Assembly (NCBI GenBank): GCA_020796225.1
Contig: CM036775.1
Span: forward strand, 4,351,393 to 4,415,392
Length of the DNA: 64,000 nucleotides
From: Arion vulgaris
Lineage: Eukaryota > Mollusca > Gastropoda > Stylommatophora > Arionidae
Direction: 5' to 3'
Shown: in pieces, positions 1-14,400 of the stretch
Layout: each line of letters opens with the position of its first letter
Position numbering within the stretch: the first letter of the stretch is position 1
Notes under the pieces: model-generated
Told to the model about the DNA's origin: nothing
Seen by the model: the letters and a program-made list of their open reading frames with translations, nothing else
Databases searched by the model: none
Translations under genes and position numbers: made by a program

Positions 1-394
1 TGTAAGTGGGCAACCATTATCTTCTCAAGTCTGCATACTGGGGCAGTTCTGTAGATATAATTCCATGATTTCTGTTTCCCGTTTGTGCGACCTCTTCCCG
101 GTAAGTTTGGCCACCTCATGCTGGTAGGTCTGACATTCTTACTCGTGGCTAAATCTCCTAGGCAGATTGGCGACCGTGAATCCGTTATCCCATTCCTCAT
201 TGTGAGGGTGGTGCACCATGTTATGCGCCTTACGGCCTGGTACATCCGTTTTCTGCAAGCATTTGTTTTGGGTTAGCATTCCTAGCGGATACATGCATCC
301 GATTTCAGCGAACCTCCTTAGTGCCTCTTGACATGCGTGGCAGGTAACAGTGGTTCTATTCTTTAACCAATTTGTGCCCGGTAACCACTCGGGC
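1..394 (-). mobile_element. S3 SINE, cut by the window edge
   Basis: Inverse of the S3 body (AATGTCAGACCTACCAGCATGAGG region) with the shared core and head CGCCCGAGTGGTTACCGGG at the right end. Confidence 0.8.
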
Positions 395-429
395 GATACC
401 CCATGATATAAAAGATTCTTTACTTTTAA

Positions 430-648
430 ACCAATCTTTGTGATCTGTATGTGATCTGAGTCTAAGAGCAATTGTATGTTGTATGAGTTATGCACCTACA
501 AGTAGGCCAGCACATCCGATTTATGCAAGGATTTTTATTTACCAGAGTAGCTTCCTAGGCCCTCCTCATTTGCCTATTACAACATGCCTTGTAGGTCGCA
601 GTGTTACTATTCTTTGCTCCCCTTCGAGCCCGGCAAAGCACAGGTGAC
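430..648 (-). mobile_element. S2 SINE
   Basis: CAAGTAGGCCAGCACATCCG and ACAACATGCCTTGTAGGTCG, inverse of S2. Confidence 0.78.
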
Positions 649-654
649 ATTTCA

Positions 655-960
655 GTATGAGGATGGAGGTTGAGGCCATTACTGCTGCCCTCCATTGGCA
701 TTCTGCAACTACCGTATACTGGAGCTGTTGTTGTTTCTGACTCTCAGTCAATGCTTCTGAAGATCGAAAATGGCAATTTGTGGTGTGAGTGGATGTCGTC
801 TATTGAGGGTCATCTATTGAGGTTGCCAACCTCTATTATCTCAAGTGAATCTACTGTCCTGACCATGTGGGTGTTCATGGCAACAAGAGAGCGGGCATGC
901 TTGCATCGAAAGTTGGGGAGTTTAGGATTGGTAAGGGGGATGTTCTTCAATCTCTTGGTG
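655..960 (+). mobile_element. LINE C RNase H-region fragment
   Basis: ATGAGGATGGAGGTTGAGGC, GTTTCTGACTCTCAGTCAAT and GAGAGCGGGCATGCTTGCAT match the RNase H domain of LINE C, frameshifted. Confidence 0.75.
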
Positions 961-1011
961 ATATTAATTATTCCACATCCGATTAGCAACAATTTAATAT
1001 ATCTTCGTTTT

Positions 1012-1262
1012 CGATCGCTCCATATCGACCACTTGTTAACCCCTCTGTATAATTTGTATGTGATCTAAGTCTAAGAGCGAGTGAACGTTGTGCCCGTTAT
1101 GTGTCTACAAGCAGGCCAGCACATCCGATTTCTGCAATGCTTTTTATTTACTAGGGTAGCTTCCCTAGGTCCTTCATCAGTCGCCTTTTACGACATGACT
1201 TGTAGGTCGCAGTGGTACTATTCTTTGCTTCCATTCGGACCGACACAAACAGGCAAATTTAA
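1012..1262 (-). mobile_element. S2 SINE
   Basis: Begins CGCTCCATATCGACCACTTG and contains CTTTTACGACATGACTTGTA, inverse of the shared core. Confidence 0.8.
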
Positions 1263-1349
1263 TATATAATATGTCATACTTTAGAGAAACAGTACTAGAG
1301 TTATAAAGATTTAAACTACTTGATATTAAATGTTAAATTTGAATTGCAA

Positions 1350-1965
1350 AATAAATGCATCCAGAGGTCAAAATAATTACAGAGTGAAAGGGTTAAATTG
1401 ATTGATAGGAACATCATCATTGCACTTCGCTGAGTAACCGTTTGCTCTGATTTCTTTCTTACACTGAAAGATCTCAGCTGCAGTGCAGGTATTAAGAGCT
1501 TCCGAAAAAACAAATAGACAAACACGGGACTTGAACCACTTACCCTAGTCCTTACAACACCAATCGTCTAGCCTAGCAATACGAGTGTTTTTTTTACGAA
1601 CACAACCAATGAGCCATTCACATATTCGTTACTTCCATTGCTTCCTTGGGGTTCTTAAAAAAAAAAAAAACCAACTCCTTGTGCTCAGCTGCAGTGTACA
1701 AACTACGTAGCACCGTGAGGGTTTCCTGATGTAATTTTGAAATACGGTAAAGATATTTTTGTAGGAATGTTATTTTTAATCTTTTCTAATGAATTTTACC
1801 TGAGCAGCGGCTTTCCAGCCCCCTCTTCCCGATTATGACCTGATAAGGGTTCTTCTATGTGCTCAAAATGAACACGGGACCTACGTTTTATTGTCCGTCT
1901 CCGATAGGACTAGGAACTCGATCTCACTTACACTAGATCAGGGATCTCTGGGAAAGTATGCAGAC
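1350..1965 (-). mobile_element. S7 retroposon copies with tRNA-like head
   Basis: 1350-1590 carries an inverse B box (GGGACTTGAACC) and the body ATCATCATTGCACTTCGCTG. 1680-1960 is a longer S7 body (GGCTTTCCAGCCCCCTCTTC). A poly(T)/A-rich junction at 1587-1665 separates them. Confidence 0.65.
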
Positions 1966-2190
1966 CTGAGAAGAAAGAGGTGACCACTTACACTAGCGTC
2001 CAAGACAAACTGTATGGCGTGGCTGATAATCTGAGGCAGACGGCTGCCTTTATTAGAGAATCTGAAATCCCAATCTAGTGAGAATGCAGAAGACAAACTG
2101 TATGGCGTGGTGATAATCTGAGGCAGACGGCTGCCTTTATTAGAGAATCTGAAATCCCAATCTAGTAAGAACGCAGAAGAAGAAGAAAGG
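1966..2190 (+). mobile_element. S3 SINE tail
   Basis: AGACCTGAGAAGAAAGAGGT, then two copies of the tail (see direct duplication) ending in GAAGAAGAAG. Confidence 0.8.
2005..2176. repeat. 85-90-bp direct duplication in an S3 tail
   Basis: AGACAAACTGTATGGCGTGG through CCCAATCTAGTRAGAAYGCAGA occurs twice in succession, nearly identical. It is part of the S3 SINE tail. Confidence 0.85.
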
Positions 2191-2242
2191 GTTCAATATA
2201 AGAATGAAGAAAGAGCTAACTCTCCACTTCCAAATGACTTAC

Positions 2243-2410
2243 ATGCTCAGTAAGACTATCCTTGTACTTGTACTCTGCAAAGTCATTGATGTTCTCAGCA
2301 GTTTCCAGAGCAGACACCAGACTTGCCCATACGTTGCTAAATGTTTCCTGGCTCCCATAACCTGGTCTACTAGAAGGAGCAGACAGCCCCAGAGCAGCAT
2401 TGATACGAAC
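2243..2410 (-). CDS. HEATR6: HEATR6 exon 21 (last exon in window)
   Basis: 56 codons, phase 0 at both ends, acceptor CTTTCACAG and donor GTAAGT. It encodes [20 protein letters not shown], then [20 protein letters not shown] and [10 protein letters not shown]. Matches vertebrate [20 protein letters not shown] and the [20 protein letters not shown] segment. I found no further HEATR6 exon at 1-2242, so the gene should continue off the left edge. Confidence 0.92.
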
Positions 2411-5400
2411 CTGTGAAAGAAAATAACAGGAAATAAACTACTATTACGTCAACGTAAAGCGATTTGCTCTGCACATTGTCCACGTGTTGTCGGGCCAAGG
2501 ATAGCAAAGAATAGTACCACTGCGACCTACGTTGCAGAAATCGGATGTGTGGAGAACAGAGCATGCATGGGAATACCCAATGTGCCATGACGTCGATTGC
2601 ATAACATAACAATAATTCCTCTCGAACCTTTAAACCTTACATAGGGTCTGCAAGCAATTTCTCCATACTGCTCTATCCTGGGCAACTCGCTCAATCTCCT
2701 CCATGGAACTGAGACCAATTTTTCTTGCCTCTCTCAGCAGATCAAAATAATTACAGAGTGAAAGGGTTAAATTGATTGATAGGAACATCATCATTGCACT
2801 TCGTTGAGTAACCATGTTTGCTCTGATTTCTTTCTAACACGAAAAGATCTTGGCTGCAGTGCAGGTATTAAGAGCTTCCGAAAAAACAAATAAACAAACA
2901 CAGGACTCGAACCACTTACCCTCATGAAGTCAGTTTCAGGGTCTCCTTAGGACATCCTCTCTTTCTTGAACCCTTTGCATCCCACTTCAATGCCTGCTTC
3001 GATATTCGTTGATCATTTCTTCTCAAGGTGTGTCCAACATATCTCCATCTTCTCTCTCTTATAACAGTTGCTACTAGTGGTTGATCAGACATTTCTCTGA
3101 TTTCATCACTTCTCTTGTATTCGTTCCATTTTATATTCATTATTTTTGCAGACATCTATTTTCAAATGCATTCAACTTGCTTTCTATATCTTTAGTCATT
3201 TTCCAACTTTCGATGGCATATGTTAGTATCGATACAACATTTGAATTGAAAATTCGTAATTTTCAGCAGTTAAACCTATGTATGTTAAACCTATATAAAC
3301 AAATGAGGAGCTTTTGAAACAAACTGTGCATCCTTGGAGACCATCATTAAGAGACGAAGATGGAGGTGGTTAGGACATGTCGTATGCCAGTGGGGCATTG
3401 GCTAGGACAGCTCTCAGATGGACAGCGGATGGGAAGAGAAGGCCTGGACGTCCAAAGGAAACATGGAGAAGAACGGTGGAGAGTTGAAGGAGTGTGGCCG
3501 GACGTGGGAGACGGTTGGTAGACAGGCAGCAGAACGGTAAAAGTGGAAGTCTTGTGGAAGCCTTATGTGTCAATTGGAACACAAAGAGGATATAGAGAGA
3601 TAGACTATATAACTTGCAGTTCCATATTTTATTTAGACTTTTAAAAGCTGATGTTGCTTTGACAATTTGTAACATAATTTCTTTTTTAACATTTCCAGTG
3701 CCATCAAAATTGCTATCTAAATATGTGAACCGCGCTGTTATTATAACATAACATAACTGCTATCAGTGCCAAACATGGCACCTGACTAAGACACAAGAAA
3801 GAAAGATTACAACATGTGAAATGAGATGTCTACGAAAAGCTGTAACGTTACAAGGAGAGACAGAGTGAGAAACAAGAATATCAGAAGCATCGTTGGTACT
3901 ATACCATGCATACAGTACATCGAAGCAAAGAATCAAGTGGTTCGGCCATCTGATGAGAATGGAACCACATTTACTACCATCACGTGCCTACAATAATCGA
4001 CACTCAGGGCGCAGAGCACGAGGTAGGCCAAGAACATGATGGATAGATAACATCTCAGAGTCCCTGCGAAAGCATGGACTGACAACGTCAAGCGCAACAC
4101 ACCTGGTACAAGATAGAAAACTAACTCTCCCACGCGCTTCACAGAAATGTGGTTAAGATAAGATAAGATAACTAATTAGTTATGATTTACCTTGAAGTTT
4201 GTACAGTTTTGTACCACTTTACTCAACATATTGAGAATGTCTGTCACCCATACTCTGTTTGTGGGAAGGTCAGGGTTCTGGAAGGCGTTGCTGGCTGCAT
4301 AACAACTATTCCATCGAACCTTAGGGAATAAGAATTTGTTTTGCTATTCAGGTTTTTAAACAAATTTATTTCACTGTGGCATATTAGGAAATGAGAGAGC
4401 AGACAGGCTGGCTAAGGAAGGAACAAAACTGATACAACACAAACACCCAGTGTCACTACCAGAAAACAAGATAGATATTAAGCGAAAGTACAAAGAGTTG
4501 TGGAGGCAACAAACCCACAGCAAACACCCACAAGAACCCATCAGTAGACTTAACAGAAAACAGCATACAACAATCTTTCACCCAAGAACAGGTCATTGCA
4601 GGCTCAACCATCACATGCACAGAATAAAGTCTGCTCAGAGTGCACAGTGTGCATGTCAGACAGAAATACAGACTCCAGGGCACATCCTGCAGTCCTGTCC
4701 ATCATACATACACCAACGAAACATGGCCTCATGAACAAAGCTTACAGAGCAAGCTATGGGAACTCTCGAAGAATTCCAACTGACATGCAGCTTCATAGAG
4801 TCAACCCATCTCATGGTTTAGACGAGCATATGAAAATGAACGCAAAGAAGAAGATACATACACCAACGAAACATGGCCTCATGAACGAAGCTTACAGAGC
4901 AAGCTATGGGGAGCTCTCGAAGAACTCCAACTGACATGCAGCTTCATAGAGGCAACACATATCGTGGTTTAGACATGCATACAAAAGAACGCAAAGAAGA
5001 AAAGCATCACGAAATCGGATGCTGGCCTCTTGTAGGTGCATAACTGGCACAACGTACAATCACTCTTAGGCTCAGGTCACATACATATCACAAAGGTGGT
5101 TTAACAAGTGGTCAAGCTGAGCATTCAGAAGAATGACCACATTACAGTGGTTAGACATGAAATGTCATCATCTCTTGCAAACATTGTTCACCTTCATTGT
5201 TCCGCTATTCATATTCTTGACGAGTCCCTTCACTGCAGCCTCTATCGCCTTCTCCATGTCTGCTTGCAGGGAAAAAGTTGGTGGCATATACCTCAAAAGA
5301 TTTCCAACTGCTCTAGCTGCATTACAACTAATTTTGTCACTGTCTTTTGTAGAAGAAGCCGCACACTGAACCAGCTGCAGAAGTAGGTCGTCTGGAAAGT

Positions 5401-8400
5401 CCATCACAAATTCTTCCACATGTTTGTCTCTGCACAATAAAAAACACAATGAGTTAATGTCAGCAGATTGTATTCCTCACTAATGCACAGATCCATCAGT
5501 ATTCTTCTTCTTGTTCTGCGTTCTCACTAGACTGGGATTTCGGATTCTTTAATAAAGGCTGCTGTCTGCCTCAGATTGTCAGCCATGCCATATAGTTTGT
5601 CTTGGGGTAAGTGGGTCACCTCTTTCTTATCAGGTCTGCATCCTGGGGGCGTTCTGTAGGATATGCTCTGTTGTCACACTTGCCAAGTCACAGGTGCCTA
5701 TCTTGAATTTAGTATACAGGTGGTATCTCATTCTGTTGTGACCTGTCCGGAGGCGAAGTATGACTGTCTGGCCCCTTCTGGACTGTTGGTTTTTTTTTTT
5801 TTTTTTTTCGTCCGCTTTCAACTCAGCGAAGTTTCATCTCTGAAACTGAATTTGCGTGAAAATCCGTTTTCCAATTTCTTACAATGGCGCAGCGTGCACA
5901 TTGTAAATTACTTTACACTGGCAGCCGTGTGCTCAATGTACTCGTAATTAGTATTCCCTCGCCATACAGGCAGATTTTCTCCGACTTCAGAGGTACTCAC
6001 GTTATCGTCCTGAGTAAGACCAGGGACTCGAACAAATGCCGGACAGTGGGTTCGAACCCGAGCTATGAGGTGTCTCACAGCTAGCAGGCCGAGCTACTAT
6101 CAACTACTCTAGGCAGTCCCCCTGGACTGTTGGTAATATTCATCACCTTATTGTGTTTTGGGTGTTCTTTATCCCACTTTGCTTTGTAGTGCCCTCTAGA
6201 GATGGTTTTTGCTTCTAGACTCATCAGTATAAACAACATCATCATCCCTTACATTATATTCTATCAGCTGCTTAATTGTGTGTTCAGCCTTCATGTTGTC
6301 CCATCATCTACATTCTCTTCCAAGAGTAATGATAACGTTGCAATAGTCTACGATATCTACCCATATGTAGACAGGGCTGAATGGACATCCTGGATTTTTG
6401 TGTACATGTGGCCTGTCGGTGCTAGGTCCGAAGGAAGCAGAAAATAGTACCACTGCGAGCTACAAGGCATGTTGTAAAAGCGACTGATGTAGGACCTAAG
6501 AAAGCTACCTAGTAAATAAAAGCATTGCAGAAATCGGATGTGCTGGCCTACTTGTACATTGTACATAACTGGCACATACGTCAATCGATCTTAAACTCTG
6601 ATCACATACAAATCACAAAGAGTGGTTAACAAGTGGTCAATATGGAGCGTTCAAGAGTGCAACAACAATCAATGCTAATAAAACCAAAACAACATCTGCA
6701 AATACAACAAACCACAACAATGTTCAATCAACAACAACTGATGATAAAACTACAACCACAACTGATGCTACATTTACAACAGAGTAATCCTAAGCTTCTA
6801 AAAATAACAGAGCAGTTCACCTATTTAGGTAGCAATTTTTATTGCACAGGAAATGTTAAAAGAAATTATGATACGAATTGGCAAAGCAACATCAGCTTTT
6901 AAAAGTCTAAATAAAATATGAAACTGTAAGTTATATAGTATTAAACTAAATTACGAATTTTCAATTCAAATGTTGTATCAATCCTAACATATGCCAGCAG
7001 AGTTGGAAAATGACTAAAGATATAGAAAGCAAGTTGAATGCATTTGAAAATAGATGTTTGCAAAAAATAATGTACATAAAATGGGACAAATTCAGAAGAA
7101 GTGATGAAATCAGAGAAATGTTTGGTCAACCACTAGTTGCAACTGTTATAAGGAGAAGATGGAGATATGTTGGACACACCTTGAGAAGAAATGATCAAAG
7201 AATATCAAAGCAGGCATTGAAGTGGGATGCAGAGGGTTCAAGAAAGAGAATGACCTAGGAGACCCTGAAATAAACATTGCTGAGGCAGAAATATCGGTCT
7301 CAGTTCCATGGAAGAGATTGGCGAGTGGTCCAGGATAGAGCAGTATAGAGAATTCATTGAAGGCCCTATGTAACGTATAAAGATCGAGAGGAATTATTAA
7401 TCCTAAGTATCAACAACCACTATCAGCACTTACTTGTTACTGACCAGTGTGTCACAAAGGTTAGCCATGGCCCATGCTGCTTTAAATCTGACACTATTGC
7501 TGCTGCACTTCATGCATGATAGAACTGCTTTCCCAGCATCCAACACAAACGCTACATCCTGGGAACAAATTTTAACACAAGTAATGAAGCAGAGCATTGC
7601 TTTGCAAAAACTAAAAGAACTAACTAGCCTATGGAAGGAACTGACATAAGAAAAAATTAAGTGTTTAAGAGCCTGTATTTTCCCTTGGCCACATATGGTT
7701 GTGAGATTTTTTTTCCCGATCCAGAAGCACTTGAGCTTTTCAGCTCTTCGGCACGGTGCCATAGACATCGTAACCCTTCGGTTCGATGCCACGAACACCG
7801 TAAATCTAGGAATCTATGGATCTCTCCTCTGAAGTCAGAAGACCTGCCTGAGTGGCAATGAAATCAATAAAACGGTAAGCAGGCTTTCATGCAACAATCA
7901 GTCAGAACGCCACACCAGCGCCATGGCATACGCTTGAATTATAGCGGGTGATGCAGAAGAAGAAGACATGGACCATTGACTAAGCGGTGGAGAAGATCAT
8001 TAATGCTTTTGAATGCAAATGCTACAGAAGATTACTACAGAGTTTCATAGACAGAGAAAAGAACAAATGCTTCTATTCTGCAACAGCTTGATATTAAATA
8101 TAAAGTAAGTAAAGAGCATAACATCAAGGAAAATTAAATATTTCGGACACATCAAATGACATGAGTGCCTAGAGAAGATAATTTTGGATGGAATGGTGCC
8201 TGGAAGAAGAATGAAAGACCTAGAAGTCGATGGGTGCAAGATGTCATTGACGATCTGGGAATGACTGCTGCTGACGGCGTTCAACTTGCATAGAATAGCA
8301 AGTTTTTCAGGACTGCTGTCATGGGAGCTAAGTTCCGGAAGGGACAAGCAACTTGATGATGAATAATTCTGTAATAAAACAGAAGCCCTTTTTTTCTTCC

Positions 8401-11400
8401 TCTTCTTCAAATGCTCCATATCGACCACTTGCTAAACCACTCTTTCTGATTTGTATGTTATCTAAGCCTAAGTGTGATTGTACGTTGTGCCAGTTATGCA
8501 CCTACAAGTAGACCAGCACATTCGATTTCTGCAAAACTTTTTATTCACTAGAGTAGCTTACCTAGGCCCCTACCTCAGTCGTCTATTACGACATGCTTTG
8601 TAGGTTGCAGTGTTACTGTTCTTTGTTCCCATTGCGGGCCCCAGCAACACACTGGCGTAACAGATGTCAAAGACATGCACAAAATTGAAATGAGTGGGCA
8701 TTTTTCTTTTCTCTCTGCCTTATGTGTCCTTGGCGCAACAAGGACTAATGATGATTAATTTGGGGTGTGGGTTCCTCTGCCGGGTATAAGTAGAGTGCTC
8801 ACCTCTTGCTCCAAATATATTCTGCTGGTTCCCCTCGTGGAGCGATCAAGATATTTTTCCAGAGATGGACCTCAGAGATAACAGAGGCGAGGAAAGACAC
8901 TGTTTATGAAGTGCACACAAAAGCCTGTTCTATAAATCTCTTCTTATCCTTCTTATACAGAATTTGAACCAGGTACGCTTGGGTTATGATCGAGCACACT
9001 ACAACTGAAGCTACAGACGCCCTGAACAAACTATATCACACAAAACCTATTGTCTCCTTAGACAAAGAGGCCAATGATAATGTCCAGGATACGTACCTCT
9101 TTCAAACCAGAATACATGACGTAGACACCAACAGCACGGACAGCGGAAGCTCTTATCAATTTATCCTCATCACCAGCCAGTCCCAAAACTAAAGTTACAC
9201 ACTGCATCTGACGTGGTATCTGCACAAGGAGACACAAGAAAAACAAGAAGAAAAAATGAGAAATTGCAAGTACTATTTGTTGTTGTTGTTCTTTTGTGAT
9301 CACCATCTTCTTCTTCTTATTATACAATCAACATCTTATTTTTCTGCAATCAACTTCTGCTAAGCGACTACTCCAAAGGAGATACTAGCAGGCTGTCAGT
9401 TTTCCACCACTCTTGTCTTCGCAGAATCTTGGGAATCTTTTGGCCAGTAAAAATATCCAATAACCAACTACTCCAAGATATAAGACAAGAGGCAATGAAT
9501 GACATACTCAAAAGAGAAGATGGAAATGGCTCGGACATGTTATGAGAATGAGACAAGAAATGCCTGCAAGGGTAGCCCTCACTTGGACACCAGAAGGAAA
9601 GAGAAAGAAAGACAGACCACGGACAACATGGAGCGCATGATGGAAGAGGAACTGGACACCGCATCTCTGACGTGGGGCTCTGCGCTGAAGGTTGCACGGA
9701 CAGGAGAGCATGGAAAGTCCTTTCTGAAGCCCCATGTGTCACTAGGCATGCCGGGATTAAGTAAATAAGTAAGTAAGTAAGCGAGTACTCCAGTATGTGT
9801 CATAAACAGGGCAGCGTGCTTGAGGTCTTCACCGGTTCCCCCATAATTTGTTTTGTAGGGTTTTTTCTGTTGACCAGATTTCCATTCCCACACTGCTCAG
9901 GCTAGGGCAGTCTTGCAGATGTACTCTGGGAACTGCTTTGGTGCTCCACAGGTGCAGGCAGTCGAGTCCCTGAGACCCATTCTATGGAGGTGTGCTCTGA
10001 GACTGCAGTGTCCCGTTCTAAGTCTGAAGACTGTAGTCTGTGCTTTTCTGTTTAGTGTATGTATACTGTTATGCTCTGGGTTGTATTCTTCGTTTGTTTT
10101 TCTCCACATCATTTTTCTGGATTGTTTTAGGAGAGTCTTTGCTTCTGTAAAGCTTTGTGTTGGGTGGTGTTGTGTTAGGTTCCTCCAGTCTTTGCTTCTG
10201 TAAAGCTTTGTGTTGGGTGGTGTTGTGTTAGGTTCCCTCCAGTCTTTGCTTCTGTAAAGCTTTGTGTTGGATGGTGTTGTGTTAGGCTCCCTCCAGTCTT
10301 TGCTTCTGTAAAGCTTTGTGTTGGGTGGTGTTGTGTTAGGCTCCCTCCAGTCTTTGCTTCTGTAAAGCTTTGTGTTGGGTGGTGTTGTGTTAGGTTCCCT
10401 CCAGTCTTTGCTTCTGTAAAGCTTTGTGTTGGGTGGTGTTGTGTTAGGCTTCCTCCAGTCTTTGCTTCTGTAAAGCTTTGTGTTGGGTGGTGTTGTGTTA
10501 GGTTCCCTCCAGTCTTTGCTTCTGTAAAGCTTTCTGTTTGGTGGTGTTGTGTTAGGTTCCTCCAGTCTTTGCTTCTGTAAAGCTTTGTGTTGGGTGGTGT
10601 TGTGTTAGGTTCCCTCCAGTCTTTGCTTCTGTAAAGCTTTATGTTGGGTGGTGTTGTGTTAGGCTCCCTCCAGTCTTTGTTTCTGTAAAGCTTTGTGTTG
10701 GGTGGTGTTGTGTTAGGCTTCCTCCAGTCTTTGCTTCTGTAAAGCTTTGTGTTGGGTGGTGTTGTGTTAGGCTCCCTCCAGTCCGTGCGAGTTCGTCAGC
10801 CTTTTCATTTCCTGGTATACCACAGTGTGCTGGTATCCACTGTAAGATTAGTTCAGATTATTTTGATAGCAAGCTGATTTTTTGTCATATATCCTGATTG
10901 AACTGCAATCAACATCAAATGATGACAGAGAGTTGCAGTAGTGTAGTTGTTAGTGAACTCGCTTCTTATGTACATGGTCTAATTCAATTCCACAGTGGGT
11001 GCAGAATATCTTTCCAATGTAACGGCTCTCAGGTCGACTTACGACTCAAGTGGGTACCAGGCAAAGTACTGGAAAGTAAAAATGGCCGATGTGACCACAT
11101 CATCAATAGCAGGTCCAAAATTGTACTCCCCAATATATATTGAAGTATGAAAAAGTGCTCCTTTACTTTACTTATAATAACCTAAGCAACAAAATAATTT
11201 CCTACTAACACAATTATGACTGCCTGAAAAACAAAGACATTCTACAAGACCTGCATATCGAGGAGCATTGGCTCATAAATAACATCATGTCCTGGAAGAT
11301 GAAATATTTTAGCCACATTAAACGCCACAGTGGTTTGGAGAGAACGGTAATGGAAGGCATGGTTCCTGGAGTACAAGGCAGGGGATGACCAAGACAAAAG

Positions 11401-14400
11401 TGGCAGCAGGACATCAAAGAAACCTTGAATATGATGCTGGAGGAGGTGGGAGAACTTGTTAGAGATGGAGTTTTTCATGCGGGCTGTGATGAAAGCGACA
11501 TTCCACCAGGGACATGCTACTACTTGAGAATAAACAAATATATATATATATATAATATAATAATAATAATAATTCCTCTCGTATCGTTATGTGTTAAATA
11601 GGGCCTGTAAGTAATTTCTCCATACCGCTCTATCCTGGGCAACTCGCTCAATCTCCTCCATGGAACTGAGACCGATATTTCCTGCCTCTCTCAGCAAAGT
11701 CGTTTCAGGGTCTCCTTAGGTCGACCTCTCTTTCTTGAACCCTTTGCATCCCACTTCAATGCCTGCTTTGATATTCGTTGATCATTTCTCCTCAAGGTGT
11801 GCCCAACATATCTCCATCTTCTCTTTCTTATAACAGTTGTCACTACTGGTTGACCAGACATGTCTCTGATTTCATCACTTCTCCTGAATTCGTTCCATTT
11901 TATATTCATTACATATATACCGGGTGTTTGTAAAGTCTCACTACACTTTATATGTAGAACAAGTGTGAAAAATGAAGTACATGGAGTCATAAAAAAATGT
12001 GCTCCATAGTCAATCGTGACGAAATATGCAAGTGAATGACTGTTGTCTGCTGGAGTAATTCTTTTCACTCAAACCATAATAGTGTTTTCAACGAAAGAAA
12101 GAATATTTTTGGACGAACAGAAGGTATTTCTCTCTCGATCCCGAACAGAAGGTATTTCTCTCTCGATCCTGAACAGAAGGTATTTGACAATATGAAGAAA
12201 CATCTACAGATATGTCTTGAAGCCCATGGTGGATCTTCTTCTTTGCGTTGTTCTTTACGACCAGTTTTAATCCTATATGTGATATGTGTGATCTTTGCCA
12301 AAAACGTGTATACGTTGCACATTGGTTTGTAGGCCCCTAAACGCATTGACTTCTACACGTTTAGGACACACACATCCGATTTCAGCCAAACCTCTTTAGT
12401 CGCCTCTTACGACATGCATGGCAGGTAACAGTGGTTCTATTCTTTACACCCCAAATTTGGGCCCGGTAACCACTCGGACGCCCGTGGTGGATATTTCCAA
12501 CATCTGCTATAATTAATATTTCATTGGTTCTTTCAAGTTTACCAAAAACAACAGTAGACCATAGCAGTAACTATTGTTACTGTCATTACTTTATTTTAGC
12601 ACATTTTTTGATGACATCATGTGTTTTGATTTTCGAGCTGTGCTAGATATATAGTGTAGTGAGACTTTACAAACACTGTGTATAAAAACAGAATTTCATA
12701 CTGGCATCTTAGCAAAATCTCCTCCCAATGTTGGCCATGCACTCACAAGCTCCAGACCTCACCAAGTTGTTGCCTTCAACTGACATTTCTGGGTTAAAGT
12801 TCAGCAGCAAGGGGAGTGGACCTTCCAAAAGGAACAGCCAAAAATCTTGCACCTAATGAGAGAGGGAAAGAAAGATTGTCACAGCAATCATCAGTACTAT
12901 TATCTTTGCCTCTTTGATGTAGGGGTCACAGCCAGTTCCCCATGTACCTGTCACACACCCAGTTCCCCATGTGCCTGCTACACCTAGTTCCCCATGTACC
13001 TGTCACAAACACAGTTCCCCATGTACCTGTCACACACCCAGTTCCCCATATACCTGTCACTGTCAGTTCCCCATATACCTGTCACACACTGTTCCCCATA
13101 TACCTGTCACTGTCAGTTCCCCATATACCTGTCACACACTGTTCCCCATATACCTGTCACTGTCAGTTCCCTATATACCTGTCATACACCCAGTTCCCTA
13201 TATACCTGCCCAACCCAGTTTCCCATATACCTGTCACTGTCAGTTCCCCATATACCTGTCACTGTCAGTTCCCTATATACCTGTCATACACCCAGTTCCC
13301 TATATACCTGCCCAACCCAGTTCCCCATATACCTGTCATACACCCAGTTCCCTATATACCTGTCACCGTCAGTTCCCCATGTACCTGTCATACACCCAGT
13401 TCCCTATATACCTGTCATACACCCAGTTCCCTATATACCTGTCATACACCCAGTTCCCTATATACCTGTCATACACCCAGTTCCCTATATACCTGTCATA
13501 CACCCAGTTCCTATATACCTGTCATACACCCAGTTCCCTATATACCTGTCATACACCCAGTTCCCTATATACCTGTCATACACCCAGTTCTCCATATACC
13601 TGTCATACACCCAGTTCCCTATATACCTGTCATACACCCAGTTCTCCATATACCTGTCATACACCCAGTTCCCTATATACCTGTCATACACCCAGTTCCC
13701 TATATACCTGTCATACACCCAGTTCCCTATATACCTGTCATACACCCAGTTCCCCATATACCTGTCATACACCCAGTTCCCCATATACCTGTCATACACC
13801 CAGTTCCCTATATACCTGTCACTGTCAGTTCTCCATATACCTGTCATACACCCAGTTCCCTATATACCTGTCACTGTCAGTTCTCCATATACCTGTCATA
13901 CACCCAGTTCCCTATATACCTGTCACACACCCAGTTCCCTATATACCTGTCATACACCCAGTTCCCTATATACCTGTCATACACCCAGTTCCCTATATAC
14001 CTGTCATACACCCAGTTCCTATATACCTGTCATACACCCAGTTCCCTATATACCTGTCATACACCCAGTTCCTATATACCTGTCATACACCCAGTTCCCT
14101 ATATACCTGTCATACACCCAGTTCCCTATATACCTGTCATACACCCAGTTCCCTATATACCTGTCACTGTCAGTTCCTATATACCTGTCATACACCCAGT
14201 TCCCTATATACCTGTCACACACCCAGTTCCCTATATACCTGTCATACACCCAGTTCCCTATATACCTGTCATACACCCAGTTCCCTATATACCTGTCATA
14301 CACCCAGTTCCCCATATACCTGTCATACACCCAGTTCCCTATATACCTGTCATACACCCAGTTCCCTATATACCTGTCATACACCCAGTTCCCCATATAC

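Noticed and set aside
1..2242. Further C-terminal HEATR6 exons at the left edge
   Set aside because: Searched by eye for the segment after SLTEH; only S2, S3, S7 and LINE C debris seen. The remaining exons are more likely outside the window.
6633..6902. Gln-rich 89-codon open frame
   Set aside because: CAACAA low-complexity sequence running into LINE A coding sequence; no splice or homology support as a host exon.
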